Assembly (NCBI GenBank): GCA_049322755.1
Contig: JBMOQX010000053.1
Location: 1-64,000, forward strand
DNA length: 64,000 bases
Reading direction: 5' to 3'
From: DATIUV01 sp049322755
GTDB lineage: Bacteria; Pseudomonadota; Gammaproteobacteria; Burkholderiales; UBA6910
This document shows positions 45,722 to 54,892 of the stretch, one piece after another. Under the pieces are notes generated by a model. That model worked only from the letters and a program-made list of their open reading frames with translations, was not told the origin of the DNA and did not search any database. Position 1 is the first letter of the stretch. The number at the start of each line of letters is the position of its first letter. The position numbers and the translations under genes were made by a program.

Positions 45722-46480
45722 CTACGGCAACCGGGCGGCCGCCACCGTTCGGCTCTTGAGGATGCTGTTGGGAATCCAGACGACGAGGTCGTCGAAACCG
45801 GGCGTCTGGGGATGGCTGATGAAGTACCGGTCGACGTCGCTGTTTTCGGCTTCGTCGCCGGCCGCGCCTGCCAACTGCGCTCCCGTGGAGAGCCAGGCGC
45901 CCGCGCCGTTCTTGCCGTGGGAAACCATAACCACCGGGAGGACGTCGGCAAGGAACGGCGGGCTGGTGGAGTCGCAGGGGGAGGCGGCGCAGACGTGAAT
46001 GTCGCCTTCCGAGCAAAGTGCGTAGGACGATTGCATCGGGGTATCCGCACACCCTGTTGTATTCGATGTCGGCAAATCAGCGTAAATTCCGGTTACACGA
46101 TAGGTAAATCGTCGACCCCAGGCATCGGTTTCGGGAAGGCCCAGCGTCGCCCAAGGCAGGACACCGTGCATATCGCTGCCGGTTGTGCAACTCACGCGTT
46201 CTTTACCGGCATTCGTTGAGCCAGAGGCAACTACCGGATCTGCTGGACAAGGCAGACGGCCGTTGGCCATGGCGAAGCCCAGCAGTGCTTCCCTGGCGTC
46301 GTTGAGCGCGCGCTGGGTTTCAGTGATCCGGCGCTGCTCGATCTGGGTGGACAGCGGCACCAGCAGGCCGCCCAGCAGGATGCCGAGAATCAGCATCACC
46401 ACCGCCAGCTCGATCAGCGTGAAGCCGCGCTCTCCGCGGCGCGCCGCCGTATCCTTAGTTGCTGGCGACGACGGACACAT
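45722..46480 (-). CDS. Pilin-like protein 2 (LPCP family)
   Basis: 252 residues from the ATG at 46480, inside the end of the upstream gene (26-bp overlap). The prepilin site ERG-FTLIELAVVMLILG is at ~residue 20. Same family motifs as its neighbour: NGRLPCPADP, PWATLGLPETDAWGRRFTYRV, MVSHGKNG, DDLVVWIP. Four to six cysteines, probably disulfide-bonded in the periplasm. A paralogue of the following gene by duplication. Confidence 0.85.
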   Translation of the reverse strand: MCPSSPATKDTAARRGERGFTLIELAVVMLILGILLGGLLVPLSTQIEQRRITETQRALNDAREALLGFAMANGRLPCPADPVVASGSTNAGKERVSCTTGSDMHGVLPWATLGLPETDAWGRRFTYRVTGIYADLPTSNTTGCADTPMQSSYALCSEGDIHVCAASPCDSTSPPFLADVLPVVMVSHGKNGAGAWLSTGAQLAGAAGDEAENSDVDRYFISHPQTPGFDDLVVWIPNSILKSRTVAAARLP

Positions 46481-48086
46481 AATCGTTGAACTGCCCGGCT
46501 CGGCGGTTGTACTCGAAGTGCAGGCCCTCGTCCGGCGGCGGCCCGAACACGGCGTTCTGCCCTTCCAGGTAACAGCCCTCGGCGGCGGGCGTCGGGCAGA
46601 TCGTGGCGTTGCCGACGCGGGCCGGGATCGGCCGGCCCATGGCCACCACCACGGCATGGGCGCCGCTGGTGGCGTTGTCCACCTGCAGGCAAAGCGGGAA
46701 CAGCCCGCCGCCGCAGACCCCCGTGCCCTGGATCGAGTAGCCTTCCGACACCCCGTAATAGAGCACGTGATGCCAGTTGTTCTTCACCAGCCAGCTGGGC
46801 GTGGTGGGGGTCCAGGCGGCGGCCGTGTCGGCCCAGGCCGGCACGCCCGGGCGGGCGATCACGATGCGGTGCGGCGCGCCGCTCGAGTAGGTGCCGGTGA
46901 CGGTCACGTCGAGCGCCCGCGCCGCGCCGTTCAGCGTCCAGCTCGCGGAGGGGCCGGCCGACAGCGAGCCGAACGCCAGCGAGACCAGGCTCGCGTCGGG
47001 CGGCGCGATGAGCGCGGTGGCGACGTTGTCGAGCCGCGCCGTGATGGTGAACGAGCCTGACGTCGCGGTGGCGTCGCACTGCAGGACCCCCGCCGCGATG
47101 GTGCAGGCGCGCGACCCGTCGACGTCGCTGATGGTGGCCGAAGACCACGCCACCGAGCCGTCGCTGAACGGGGCGAGCCCCCATTTCTGGCCGTTGACGC
47201 CCGGATACGCGGTCGACGGCGTGGCGAACGGCGCCGCCCACGGGTACCAGCCGCGGGGATTGGTCACCAAGGTGGGATCCGCGTTTGTCCACGCGTTGTA
47301 ATGCGCCAGCAGCTGCGCCCGCAGCTCCCGCGCCGCGCGGATCTCCACCGCGGGAAAGATATCTTCGGCGACCAAGAGTGCCAGCCGGTCGTTGAATACG
47401 TCGCCCGTGTCGGCGATGACAAAACCCGCGCTGCCGCTCGAATTATCGATCGCACCCAGGCGGTCGAGAAAATTCGCGGCATCGCACTTCGGCGCCGGGC
47501 CTGTGCACACGTAGTTAGAATCGCAGTCGGTACCGACCGTGCAGCCGCGGTTTTGAAGACTCGTTGAGCCCTGACGGATCAACGCCGCGCCTGGCGCGAA
47601 AACAATCGCGGCGACATCGTTTCGGGCGACTAGACCGGACGTGATCAAATCGCCTGTCGTGTTGGAGTTGATGACCACCGAGTCCTCATCGCGGAAACGG
47701 GGCGATAGTGCGTACCACAACCGCTCTCCGGCGCTGTCCCTTAAGTCCGGCAGATTCAATGTTCGCCAAGGGAGGCGGCCCACGTAGGCCGGGCACTTGG
47801 GTCCGGAAAGCAACTCGGCTGCGCCGTCGTCATTGAGGTCCGGGCATGGCAAAGTACCGGGGCGGTTGGCATCGGCCACCGCGCGGGCAATCAAAGCCTC
47901 CTTGGCCTGACGCAACGCGTCGCTGGTGACCTGCGAGCGCTCGGCCGCCAGCGAGGCGGTGTTCAGGGACGACAGCAGCACGTAGCCGGATCCCGCCACC
48001 AGCACGCCGAGCAGTATGAGCGCGGCCTGGCCGCGCTGCAGGATGCGGCGGGCGGTGCAGCGGGCAGGTGATGGGTAACGGTTCAT
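46455..48086 (-). CDS. Large pilin-like protein 1 with atypical cleavage site
   Basis: 543 residues from the ATG at 48086. The N-terminus has RGQAALILLGVLVAGSGYVLL in place of the usual G-FTLIE; Glu5 is absent, as in GspK/PilX-type tip proteins. It shares the LPCP and LPW-TL-LP elements (TLPCPDLND, GRLPWRTLNLPDL, ERLWYALS) with the two smaller proteins. A ~300-residue Ser/Thr/Ala-rich insert follows, with several Cys, ending in a beta-rich segment. Likely caps the pilus or carries an adhesive domain; this is inferred from size and missing Glu5. Confidence 0.78.
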   Translation of the reverse strand: MNRYPSPARCTARRILQRGQAALILLGVLVAGSGYVLLSSLNTASLAAERSQVTSDALRQAKEALIARAVADANRPGTLPCPDLNDDGAAELLSGPKCPAYVGRLPWRTLNLPDLRDSAGERLWYALSPRFRDEDSVVINSNTTGDLITSGLVARNDVAAIVFAPGAALIRQGSTSLQNRGCTVGTDCDSNYVCTGPAPKCDAANFLDRLGAIDNSSGSAGFVIADTGDVFNDRLALLVAEDIFPAVEIRAARELRAQLLAHYNAWTNADPTLVTNPRGWYPWAAPFATPSTAYPGVNGQKWGLAPFSDGSVAWSSATISDVDGSRACTIAAGVLQCDATATSGSFTITARLDNVATALIAPPDASLVSLAFGSLSAGPSASWTLNGAARALDVTVTGTYSSGAPHRIVIARPGVPAWADTAAAWTPTTPSWLVKNNWHHVLYYGVSEGYSIQGTGVCGGGLFPLCLQVDNATSGAHAVVVAMGRPIPARVGNATICPTPAAEGCYLEGQNAVFGPPPDEGLHFEYNRRAGQFNDYVSVVASN

Positions 48087-48102
48087 GGCAGTGAAGGTTC
48101 GG

Positions 48103-48492
48103 CTATCGGGGTTCGGGATCGGCACCGGGAAGGAAGGTCACGGACTCGCCCACCTTGATGCGCACGGGGGCCTTGCCGGGCTCCGTCACCACTGCGGCCG
48201 AACCGTTGCCGGCGCTGTGCACGATGCCGGGCCCGCCCTGGGAGGCGGGGGCGTAGGGAACGCCGTTCACCCACACCACGCTGCGCCCGCTGCTGCTCTT
48301 GACGACGCCGTTCACGGTCACGCGGGCCGCCTGCCGGTCCGTGACGGGACTCGATCGCATCTGGTCCAGCTGCCTGCGCTCCGCCGGGGAGAAAAACAAG
48401 CGCCCCAGATCGTCCGCTGCGACGGCCGGCACCGCCCAGGTCAGGGCCGAGGCGAAGGCAACTGCGCGCGCCGATCGGAGGATGACCGTCAC
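48103..48492 (-). CDS. mshK: MshK-like periplasmic protein
   Basis: 129 residues from the GTG at 48492, overlapping the mshJ stop (GTGA). N-terminal hydrophobic segment, then VTVNGVVKSSSGRSVVWVNG and VRIKVGESVTFLPG, a small beta domain like that of MshK. In Vibrio it belongs to the MSHA inner-membrane platform. Symbol assigned by position and weak similarity. Confidence 0.7.
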   Translation of the reverse strand: MTVILRSARAVAFASALTWAVPAVAADDLGRLFFSPAERRQLDQMRSSPVTDRQAARVTVNGVVKSSSGRSVVWVNGVPYAPASQGGPGIVHSAGNGSAAVVTEPGKAPVRIKVGESVTFLPGADPEPR

Positions 48493-49094
48493 CGCCTGGT
48501 TTCCTGGTTCAGCGAGAGCCATGTCAGGTCACAGTCGGCCCTCAGGTGAGGAGCGTAGCGGAGGGTGACCGCGGGATCGACGCGTTCGACCCGGCATCCT
48601 CGCAATAAATACATGCCCCTGGCCTCCCGCTGAAGGGCCTCGAGGAAGTCCGCCAGTTCGCCCTCGTGGAGCAAGGTGAGCTGCAAGGTCATGTCGGACG
48701 AGCGCAGGTTGATGGGCCCTCCCGGCAGGGGGACATCGGACTGAAACGGCTTCTGCGGCGCGATCGAATACCGCGTGCCGAACAGCCCGCGCTGGTCCCG
48801 CAGGCGGTCGATGGTCTCGATCCAGCTCAGGCGCTGCTCGGGACCGATGACGCCGCGCTCCATCAGCTGGCGGTACTCCTCGTAGTAGGCGTCGAGATCG
48901 CGCCGCTCCTCCTGGATCCGCGAGAGCCTGGCCCGCGCCTGGGCGACCTGCTCCTGCAGGATTGCCTGCTCCCGCTGCATGTTGGTCACGTGCTTTTCGC
49001 TGAGCCAGATCGCGATCACTCCGGCGGCAATCACGGCAATCCCGAAAAACAGGGTCCCGCGCAGATGCGGCCAGTCGCGCTCGGAGAGTTTCAT
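48489..49094 (-). CDS. mshJ: MshJ-like (PilO-type) pilus platform protein
   Basis: 201 residues. Short cytosolic start, one membrane helix (~13-32), a coiled coil (QREQAILQEQVAQARARLSR) and a ferredoxin-like periplasmic domain, the PilO/MshJ layout. Overlaps mshI and mshK by 4 bp each. Confidence 0.78.
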   Translation of the reverse strand: MKLSERDWPHLRGTLFFGIAVIAAGVIAIWLSEKHVTNMQREQAILQEQVAQARARLSRIQEERRDLDAYYEEYRQLMERGVIGPEQRLSWIETIDRLRDQRGLFGTRYSIAPQKPFQSDVPLPGGPINLRSSDMTLQLTLLHEGELADFLEALQREARGMYLLRGCRVERVDPAVTLRYAPHLRADCDLTWLSLNQETRR

Positions 49095-50653
49095 GCGCCC
49101 GGTTCCTGAACGATCTTGAAGGAGAAGGTGGCGCCTCGCCCCCCCGGTGCGGCCGCCAGATCGCCCGACAGCGTCGCCTGCGGGCGCAGGTCCAGCGGCA
49201 GCTCAAGGGGGACCACGCTCATGCCGCGCCGCGTGAGCGCCGCCTGCAGGGCCTCCACTTTGTCCAGCGCCGCGCGGTAGTTCTGATCGAACGGTTTGAT
49301 CTCTCCCGACAGCAGCACCACCCGGTACAGCTTCGGCCCGGAAGCAGGCCGCGCAATGCCCGGCGCCGGTGGCGCTGGCGGCGTTGTCGGACCGATGCCG
49401 GTGCGGACGGAATCCGGATTGGGCGTGACCTGCCAGCTGAGTTTGTTGAGCTGGATGCCCGGGAACTGGGCCAGCGCGTCGCCGATCTGCGCGAGCACGT
49501 CGGCAGGCATCGGCGTCACCCCGGTCAGTGCCCGCATGTTCAGCACCAGATTGCGCATCTCGGAAGCTGACAACGGCGTCTGCGGGAACGTGCTGGTGAT
49601 GGCCCGGTACTGATTGTCGAGAGTCTGGGCCTGAAGCCGCAGATCGGCCGAGCGTTGCGACAGGGTCCAGCCCTGATAGAGGTTCAGACCGGCCCAGAGC
49701 AGGAACCCCGCGGCGATCAGCGACGCGGCCAGCGCGCCGAAGCGGCGCAGCTCGCCGAGCGTGTGGAAATGGGTGTACTGCTCGGTGGCGTACTGGTTGG
49801 CGGGCTTGCTCTTGGCCAGCACATGCAGCATCAGCTGCGTGCAGTCGGAATCCACCGTGGGCGTGCGGAATTCCAGCTTGGTGGCCAGTTCGCCGATATC
49901 CAGGAAGACGTAGCGCACCCGCTGGGTGTTCTTCAGGCGCGACGAGAGGTCCTGCCGGTCCTTGGCCGAGCACACGATCGCAACGTGCAGCGGGTGGTCG
50001 GGCGGCAGAAGACTCAGGCTCTGCAGGTATTGCAGGGTGCGCGCCGTTTCCGTCACGACGGTCAGCGCAAACTGGTTCCCTGCAGCGAGCGGCGTGAGGC
50101 GCGAAAAACTTACGTGAGCGCCCTTGAAATAGGTCTGGCGAACCCCGGCATGCCGCTCCCAGGTGAGCAACAGGACATCATCGGTTCCCGCCAGCTTGGC
50201 GATCTGCTGGCTGACCAGCGGAACGGAATAGACGCCCCGAAGCGGGATCTCATGTTGCAGCAGCAGCTCGGCCCAGGGCGTGATCCAGGTCGGATTGGTA
50301 ATCGCAGAGAATACGATCCGGTCATCGCGGCGCCCTTCCTTCTCCCGCTCCCGGATCTCGGCATGACGGAACGGCGTCGAGCGGTAGAACTGGTCCAGCT
50401 TGCGCTCCAGCAGCACCTTGCGCTCATTGCCGAGCACGTGGGGGACGACGTCGAAGCGGAAGTCCTCCTCGACGAGGTCCGCCAATATCATCACCGGACG
50501 GCGGCGTGCCGCCAGCTGTCCGGCAAACTGCGCGAACTGGCGCCGCCCGTTCTCGTCCGGCGTGAATTCGGCTTCCTTCGCGGTTCGCCCCCGGAGCCAG
50601 CTGTGGGCGAAGACGCCGTCGGATGTGACAAAGAGGAGAGAGAGCTCGGCCAT
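49091..50653 (-). CDS. mshI: MshI-like protein (PilM-PilN type)
   Basis: 520 residues from the ATG at 50653, which shares one base with the mshG stop. The N-terminal ~300 residues are a cytosolic actin-like/PilM-type region. A membrane helix at ~310-330 (FGALAASLIAAGFLLWAGL) and a PilN-like periplasmic coiled coil and beta domain follow. It may combine the roles of PilM and PilN in one chain. Confidence 0.78.
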   Translation of the reverse strand: MAELSLLFVTSDGVFAHSWLRGRTAKEAEFTPDENGRRQFAQFAGQLAARRRPVMILADLVEEDFRFDVVPHVLGNERKVLLERKLDQFYRSTPFRHAEIREREKEGRRDDRIVFSAITNPTWITPWAELLLQHEIPLRGVYSVPLVSQQIAKLAGTDDVLLLTWERHAGVRQTYFKGAHVSFSRLTPLAAGNQFALTVVTETARTLQYLQSLSLLPPDHPLHVAIVCSAKDRQDLSSRLKNTQRVRYVFLDIGELATKLEFRTPTVDSDCTQLMLHVLAKSKPANQYATEQYTHFHTLGELRRFGALAASLIAAGFLLWAGLNLYQGWTLSQRSADLRLQAQTLDNQYRAITSTFPQTPLSASEMRNLVLNMRALTGVTPMPADVLAQIGDALAQFPGIQLNKLSWQVTPNPDSVRTGIGPTTPPAPPAPGIARPASGPKLYRVVLLSGEIKPFDQNYRAALDKVEALQAALTRRGMSVVPLELPLDLRPQATLSGDLAAAPGGRGATFSFKIVQEPGA

Positions 50654-51855
50654 CAGAATTTTGTCTTGCTGATCACGTCGTATACCGGCATCAGCACCGA
50701 GAACATGACCCATCCCAGCAAGCCGCCGAGAATGACCGTCATCGCCGGTCCGATCATGGTCTGGATGCGCTTGACCGATTCCCGGACGTCCCGATCGTAG
50801 AAATACGCGACGTTGAGGAGCGCCTTGTCCAGCGCCCCCGTGGCTTCGCCGACCCGCAGCATGCGGATCACCAGCGGCGGGAAGATGCCGACCTCCTGGA
50901 AGCTCTGCGTCAGGTTCTTGCCTTCTTCGATGCGGCGCCCGGCCTCCTCCAGATTGCGGGAGACGACAAGGTTGCCGGAAATTTCACGGGACGCTGCCAC
51001 GCATTCGAGAATCGAGATCCCCGCCGAGTACATCATGGCGAAGGTGCTCGCGAAGCGCGCCAGGATGATCTTGCGCAGGATCGGGCCCACCACCCAGAGC
51101 TTGAGCTTGATCTCGTCCGTCCGATACTGCACGGTGGGCATGAAGCGTGCCGCGAGATACACCGCCACGGCGGCGACAACCGGGAGCGCGAGGACAATGT
51201 ACCAGTAGTTGACCGTGAACTCGGACACCGCGATGAGTATGCGGGTCTGCAGGGGAACGGTCTGGCCGATATTCTTGATGAATCCCGAAAGCTGGGGCAC
51301 CAGGTACATCATCAGGAAGATGAACACGCCGAACACCACCAGCAGCACCATCGACGGGTAGATCAGGATCTGCTTCGTCTGCGCGGTGAGCTCGTCATGC
51401 CACTTGAGCCCTTCGCAGATGTGCTTGAACACTTCCGGCAACTGGCCGGTCTGCTCGCCGGCACGCACCAGGCTGACATGGATCGATTCGAAGACCCGCG
51501 GATACGAGGCCATCGCCTGCGACAGCCGCTGGCCGCTCTCGATGCTTTCGATCATGTTGGCGATGATCTGGCGGAAACCGGGGTCGCCCATGGTGTCGCG
51601 CAGATCGGCCAGACTTTCCAGCAGGGGAACCCCGGCCAGCGTCAGCTGCTCGAGGTTGAAGAAGAAGGTGATGAGCTCCTGGCGGCGGATGCTGCCCCCC
51701 AGCGATACCTGGCTCGGCTTTGCCGGCTTCGCCGAGATCAGGTCGAGGCCGCCGCGTTTGAGCCGCAGCTCCAGATCGACCGGATTCGCCGCATCCTGCA
51801 TCCCGCGGGAGCGTTTTCCTGCGGCGTCGATGGCGACGTACTGGTAGAGGGCCAT
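50653..51855 (-). CDS. mshG: MshG-like (GspF/PilC) inner-membrane platform protein
   Basis: 400 residues. Two homologous T2SSF domains (~65-190 and ~270-390) with GVPLLESLADLRDTMGDPGF and GISILECVAASREISGN. Three membrane helices (~170, ~220, ~380). It connects the ATPase to the growing pilus. It starts 3 bp after mshE. Confidence 0.9.
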   Translation of the reverse strand: MALYQYVAIDAAGKRSRGMQDAANPVDLELRLKRGGLDLISAKPAKPSQVSLGGSIRRQELITFFFNLEQLTLAGVPLLESLADLRDTMGDPGFRQIIANMIESIESGQRLSQAMASYPRVFESIHVSLVRAGEQTGQLPEVFKHICEGLKWHDELTAQTKQILIYPSMVLLVVFGVFIFLMMYLVPQLSGFIKNIGQTVPLQTRILIAVSEFTVNYWYIVLALPVVAAVAVYLAARFMPTVQYRTDEIKLKLWVVGPILRKIILARFASTFAMMYSAGISILECVAASREISGNLVVSRNLEEAGRRIEEGKNLTQSFQEVGIFPPLVIRMLRVGEATGALDKALLNVAYFYDRDVRESVKRIQTMIGPAMTVILGGLLGWVMFSVLMPVYDVISKTKF

Positions 51856-51858
51856 GAA

Positions 51859-53574
51859 TCACCCGAGCCGGTCGGTCAGATCGATGATCCGGGACACCTC
51901 GTCCAGCGACGTGATGCCCTCGAGGATGCGATTGATCGCGTCATCCGCCAGCGTGCGAAAGCCCCGCGCATAGGCGAGATTGCGCACTTCCCGCGTCGTT
52001 GCGCGCCGCGCCACCAGTTCATCCAGGTCGGCGTCCATCTTCAGCAGTTCCATCGCTGCGACCCGACCGTTGTAGCCCTGATGGTCGCAAAGGTCGCATC
52101 CGACGGCATGATAAATGGGGGGCGCCGAGTCCTTACCGTCGATGCCCAGGATGCGGCGCTCGGTGGCGTCGGGCTCGTAGGGCTTCTTGCAGTGCCGGCA
52201 CAGCACCCGCAACAGCCGCTGCGCGATGACGCCGATGATGTTGCCCGCCATGATGTCCGGCAGCATGCCGATGTCCAGCAGGCGCGGGATGGCTCCGATC
52301 GCGGAATTCGTGTGCAGTGTGGAATAGACCTGATGCCCGGTCATGGCGGCGCGGAATGCCATCTCCGCGGTCGGGTGGTCGCGGATCTCGCCCACCAGGA
52401 TGATGTCCGGGTCCTGGCGCAGCATCGAGCGGATACCGCCGGCGAAATCCAGCTTGGCGGTCTCGTTGACCGAAGTCTGCCGGATCAGCGGCATCGGGTA
52501 CTCGACCGGATCCTCCAGGGTCATGATGTTGACCCCGTCGGTGTTGATGTGATTCAGGATCGAGTAGAGCGTGGTGGTCTTGCCGCTGCCCGTGGGCCCG
52601 GTCACCATGATGATGCCCTCGGGGCGGGCGATCATGATTTTCAGGGTGGCGAGCGCCTCCTCGTGCAGTCCCAGCTGCTCCAGCGGCACGATGCCTTTCT
52701 GCCGGTCCAACACCCGCAGCACCAGGTTTTCGCCGTACGTGGTGGGGTGCGAGGCGACCCGGAAGTCGATCGGCCGGCCCGAGAGCCGCAGCGAAATGTG
52801 CCCATCCTGGGGTGCGCGGGTTTCCGCGATGTTCATGCCGCTCATCACCTTCAGGCGCACCACCATGGCCGGCCAGTACGACTTGTGCAGGCTGCGCACC
52901 TGTCGCAGCACGCCGTCGATCCGGTAACGGATGCGGAGGAAGGAGTGTTCGGGCTCGAAGTGAATGTCCGACGCACTGCGCTGCACTGCATCGGACAGCA
53001 GCGCGTCGATGAGGCGCACTACCGGCTGGCTGAACTCGTTGACGCCGGACAGCGGCGTCTGGTACTCCATGTCGCCGGGCTCGATCTCGTGCAGGATGCC
53101 GTCGATCGACAGCTCGAACCCGTAGTACTGGTCGATGGCGCGGAGGATGTCCGATTCGCTCGCCAGCAGCGTCTGGATCCGGTAGTCCTCCTTCAGCAGC
53201 GCGCGGACCTGGTCAAGCGCGATGATGTTGTCGGGATCCGAGATCGCAATGGTCAGGTTCAGGCGATTGTGGTCGAGCGCGATCGGCAGGATCACGTAGC
53301 GCCGCGCCACCTCCTTGGGAATCAGCTTGATGGCGGCGGCGTCGACGATGACTTTGGCGAGGTCGACGCTTTCCTGGCCCAGGTTTTCGGACAGGACGTC
53401 GTGGATCGTGGCTTCGGAAAGGAAGCCCAAAGCCACCATCAACCGCCCTAGGGGCAGGTGGTTCTTGTTCTGCTCCTGCAGGGCGATGCGCAGCTGGTCT
53501 TCGCTGATGACGCATTTCTCGACCAGAAGCTGGCCGAGCGGTCGCTGCTGATGAGTGATCTGGACGGCTGACAT
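51859..53574 (-). CDS. mshE: MshE-like (GspE/PilB) pilus extension ATPase with MshEN domain
   Basis: 571 residues. The N-terminus has two 24-residue MshEN motifs (12-35 and 41-64) separated by exactly 5 residues; this module binds c-di-GMP in Vibrio MshE. The leading Arg of each motif is Pro here, so affinity may differ. Walker A GPTGSGKT (326-333), Asp-box, Walker B/His-box and a CxxC...CxxC zinc site (CRHC, CDLC) complete the PilB-type ATPase. It powers pilus extension. A candidate sigma-54 promoter lies immediately upstream. Confidence 0.93.
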   Translation of the reverse strand: MSAVQITHQQRPLGQLLVEKCVISEDQLRIALQEQNKNHLPLGRLMVALGFLSEATIHDVLSENLGQESVDLAKVIVDAAAIKLIPKEVARRYVILPIALDHNRLNLTIAISDPDNIIALDQVRALLKEDYRIQTLLASESDILRAIDQYYGFELSIDGILHEIEPGDMEYQTPLSGVNEFSQPVVRLIDALLSDAVQRSASDIHFEPEHSFLRIRYRIDGVLRQVRSLHKSYWPAMVVRLKVMSGMNIAETRAPQDGHISLRLSGRPIDFRVASHPTTYGENLVLRVLDRQKGIVPLEQLGLHEEALATLKIMIARPEGIIMVTGPTGSGKTTTLYSILNHINTDGVNIMTLEDPVEYPMPLIRQTSVNETAKLDFAGGIRSMLRQDPDIILVGEIRDHPTAEMAFRAAMTGHQVYSTLHTNSAIGAIPRLLDIGMLPDIMAGNIIGVIAQRLLRVLCRHCKKPYEPDATERRILGIDGKDSAPPIYHAVGCDLCDHQGYNGRVAAMELLKMDADLDELVARRATTREVRNLAYARGFRTLADDAINRILEGITSLDEVSRIIDLTDRLG

Positions 53575-53593
53575 GCGAGGTTAGAGGTTACTT

Positions 53594-53609
53594 TGCAAAA
53601 ATCATGCCG
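53594..53609 (-). promoter_or_regulatory. Candidate sigma-54 promoter of the mshE operon
   Basis: Minus strand CGGCATGATTTTTGCA has GG and GC 12 bp apart as required; it matches TGGCACG-N4-TTGCA except at two positions. The predicted start is ~53583, only 9 nt before the mshE ATG. A TTAGAGG direct repeat flanks it. Confidence 0.5.
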
Positions 53610-53674
53610 TTAGAGGGTTAGTGCAGCGCTACCACCCCACCGCCGCCTGCGAAAGCCAGGCCGGCTTTCCGCGG

Positions 53675-54892
53675 CTACTGGCCGAAGTCCCGAAGACGCT
53701 TCGCGGCGGCACTGCGGTCGAAAGCCGCCGGGGTGTTCTCAGCCAGCGCCAGGGCCCGCCGGTAGTATTCCGCAGCCAGGCGGTTTTGTGCCAGCTGATC
53801 GAGGCTAACCGCCAGATTGAAAGCGAAATCCGGGTTGGCCGGGTCGGCGCGAAACGCCTGGAAGTAGGCCTGCTGGGCGTCACTCCAACGGGCCTGGGAC
53901 GCATAGTGGTTCCCCAGCGCATAATGCAGAAACGCCGCATCCGGCTGATCCGCCAACATCGTTTTGAGGCGGCTCTCGATGGCCGAAGAGCCGTCGCTCC
54001 CTAATACCCCGAGCAATCCGGCCACGGCGAGCGGATCCCGGGGATTGACGGCCAGCGCTGCCCGGTAATAGCGCTCGGCGTTCTCCCGATTGCCGGCCCT
54101 GGCCGCGACGGCGGCCAGCCCCAGCAGGGCGTCCCGGCTGCGCGGGTCCGCCCGCAACGCCGCCTGATAATTCGCTTCGGCCGCCCGCAGATCGCCTTGG
54201 CGCAGGGCCTCATAAGCGGCCGCGACGGAAGGATCCAGCGTCGCTGCCGTCTGCCCCCGCGCGATGCGTATCGGCGTCGGTTCCGGCCGGCGCGGCTCCG
54301 GAGGCGTTTCCGCCGCGAGGCGCGCGGCGGGCGCCGGCGGCCTCTCGGGCGAGGCGGCCGTTTCCGGGGGCGCAGCCGGGCGCTCGCCGCCGCGGGGGTC
54401 GATGACCATCACGGGTTCGGCGCGCGGTGCGGGCGGCGCGGGTGCCACCACGGGAGGCGCATGGGGGGGCGTCACCGGGGCCGTCGCCACGGCTCCGCCC
54501 GGCGGGATCGTCGCCAGAGAGGGCGGCGAAGTTTCCTTCCAGACGTAATAGCCGCCCCCCGCGGTCAGTGCCAGCAGTACCCCGCCGGCGATGATCAGTA
54601 GACCTTTCCGCCGGATCGGGGGCCGACCTTCCTTGGCGGCGAACAGATTTTCGGCCCCGGCACGTGCCGTTTCGGCGGGCTCCGCCGCGCCGCGCTGGCC
54701 GGGCGCCTCCGGCACGATTGGCGGCGTGGTCGGATCCTCCAGCGTGAGTTCCACCTTGTCTTGGGGCTGACGGGTGGGCGCGGGTGCCGGAGCGGCCCGC
54801 TGCGAAGGCTGCTCCTCCCGGCTCCCGAACGCCGAGCCGCGCTTGCGCTTCTCTGCCTCGGCCTTCTTCAGTGCGTCGAGCAGGAGGCTCAT
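53675..54892 (-). CDS. mshN: MshN-like TPR protein
   Basis: 405 residues. Begins MSLLLDALKKAEAEKRKRG, the usual N-terminus of MshN/GspB-like proteins. One membrane helix (~93-113, LLIIAGGVLLALTAGGGYY), a Pro-rich linker to ~210, then TPR repeats (YEALRQGDLRAAEANYQAAL and successive 34-residue units) to the end. Anchors or organises the pilus platform in the periplasm. Overlaps mshL by 4 bp. Confidence 0.85.
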   Translation of the reverse strand: MSLLLDALKKAEAEKRKRGSAFGSREEQPSQRAAPAPAPTRQPQDKVELTLEDPTTPPIVPEAPGQRGAAEPAETARAGAENLFAAKEGRPPIRRKGLLIIAGGVLLALTAGGGYYVWKETSPPSLATIPPGGAVATAPVTPPHAPPVVAPAPPAPRAEPVMVIDPRGGERPAAPPETAASPERPPAPAARLAAETPPEPRRPEPTPIRIARGQTAATLDPSVAAAYEALRQGDLRAAEANYQAALRADPRSRDALLGLAAVAARAGNRENAERYYRAALAVNPRDPLAVAGLLGVLGSDGSSAIESRLKTMLADQPDAAFLHYALGNHYASQARWSDAQQAYFQAFRADPANPDFAFNLAVSLDQLAQNRLAAEYYRRALALAENTPAAFDRSAAAKRLRDFGQ

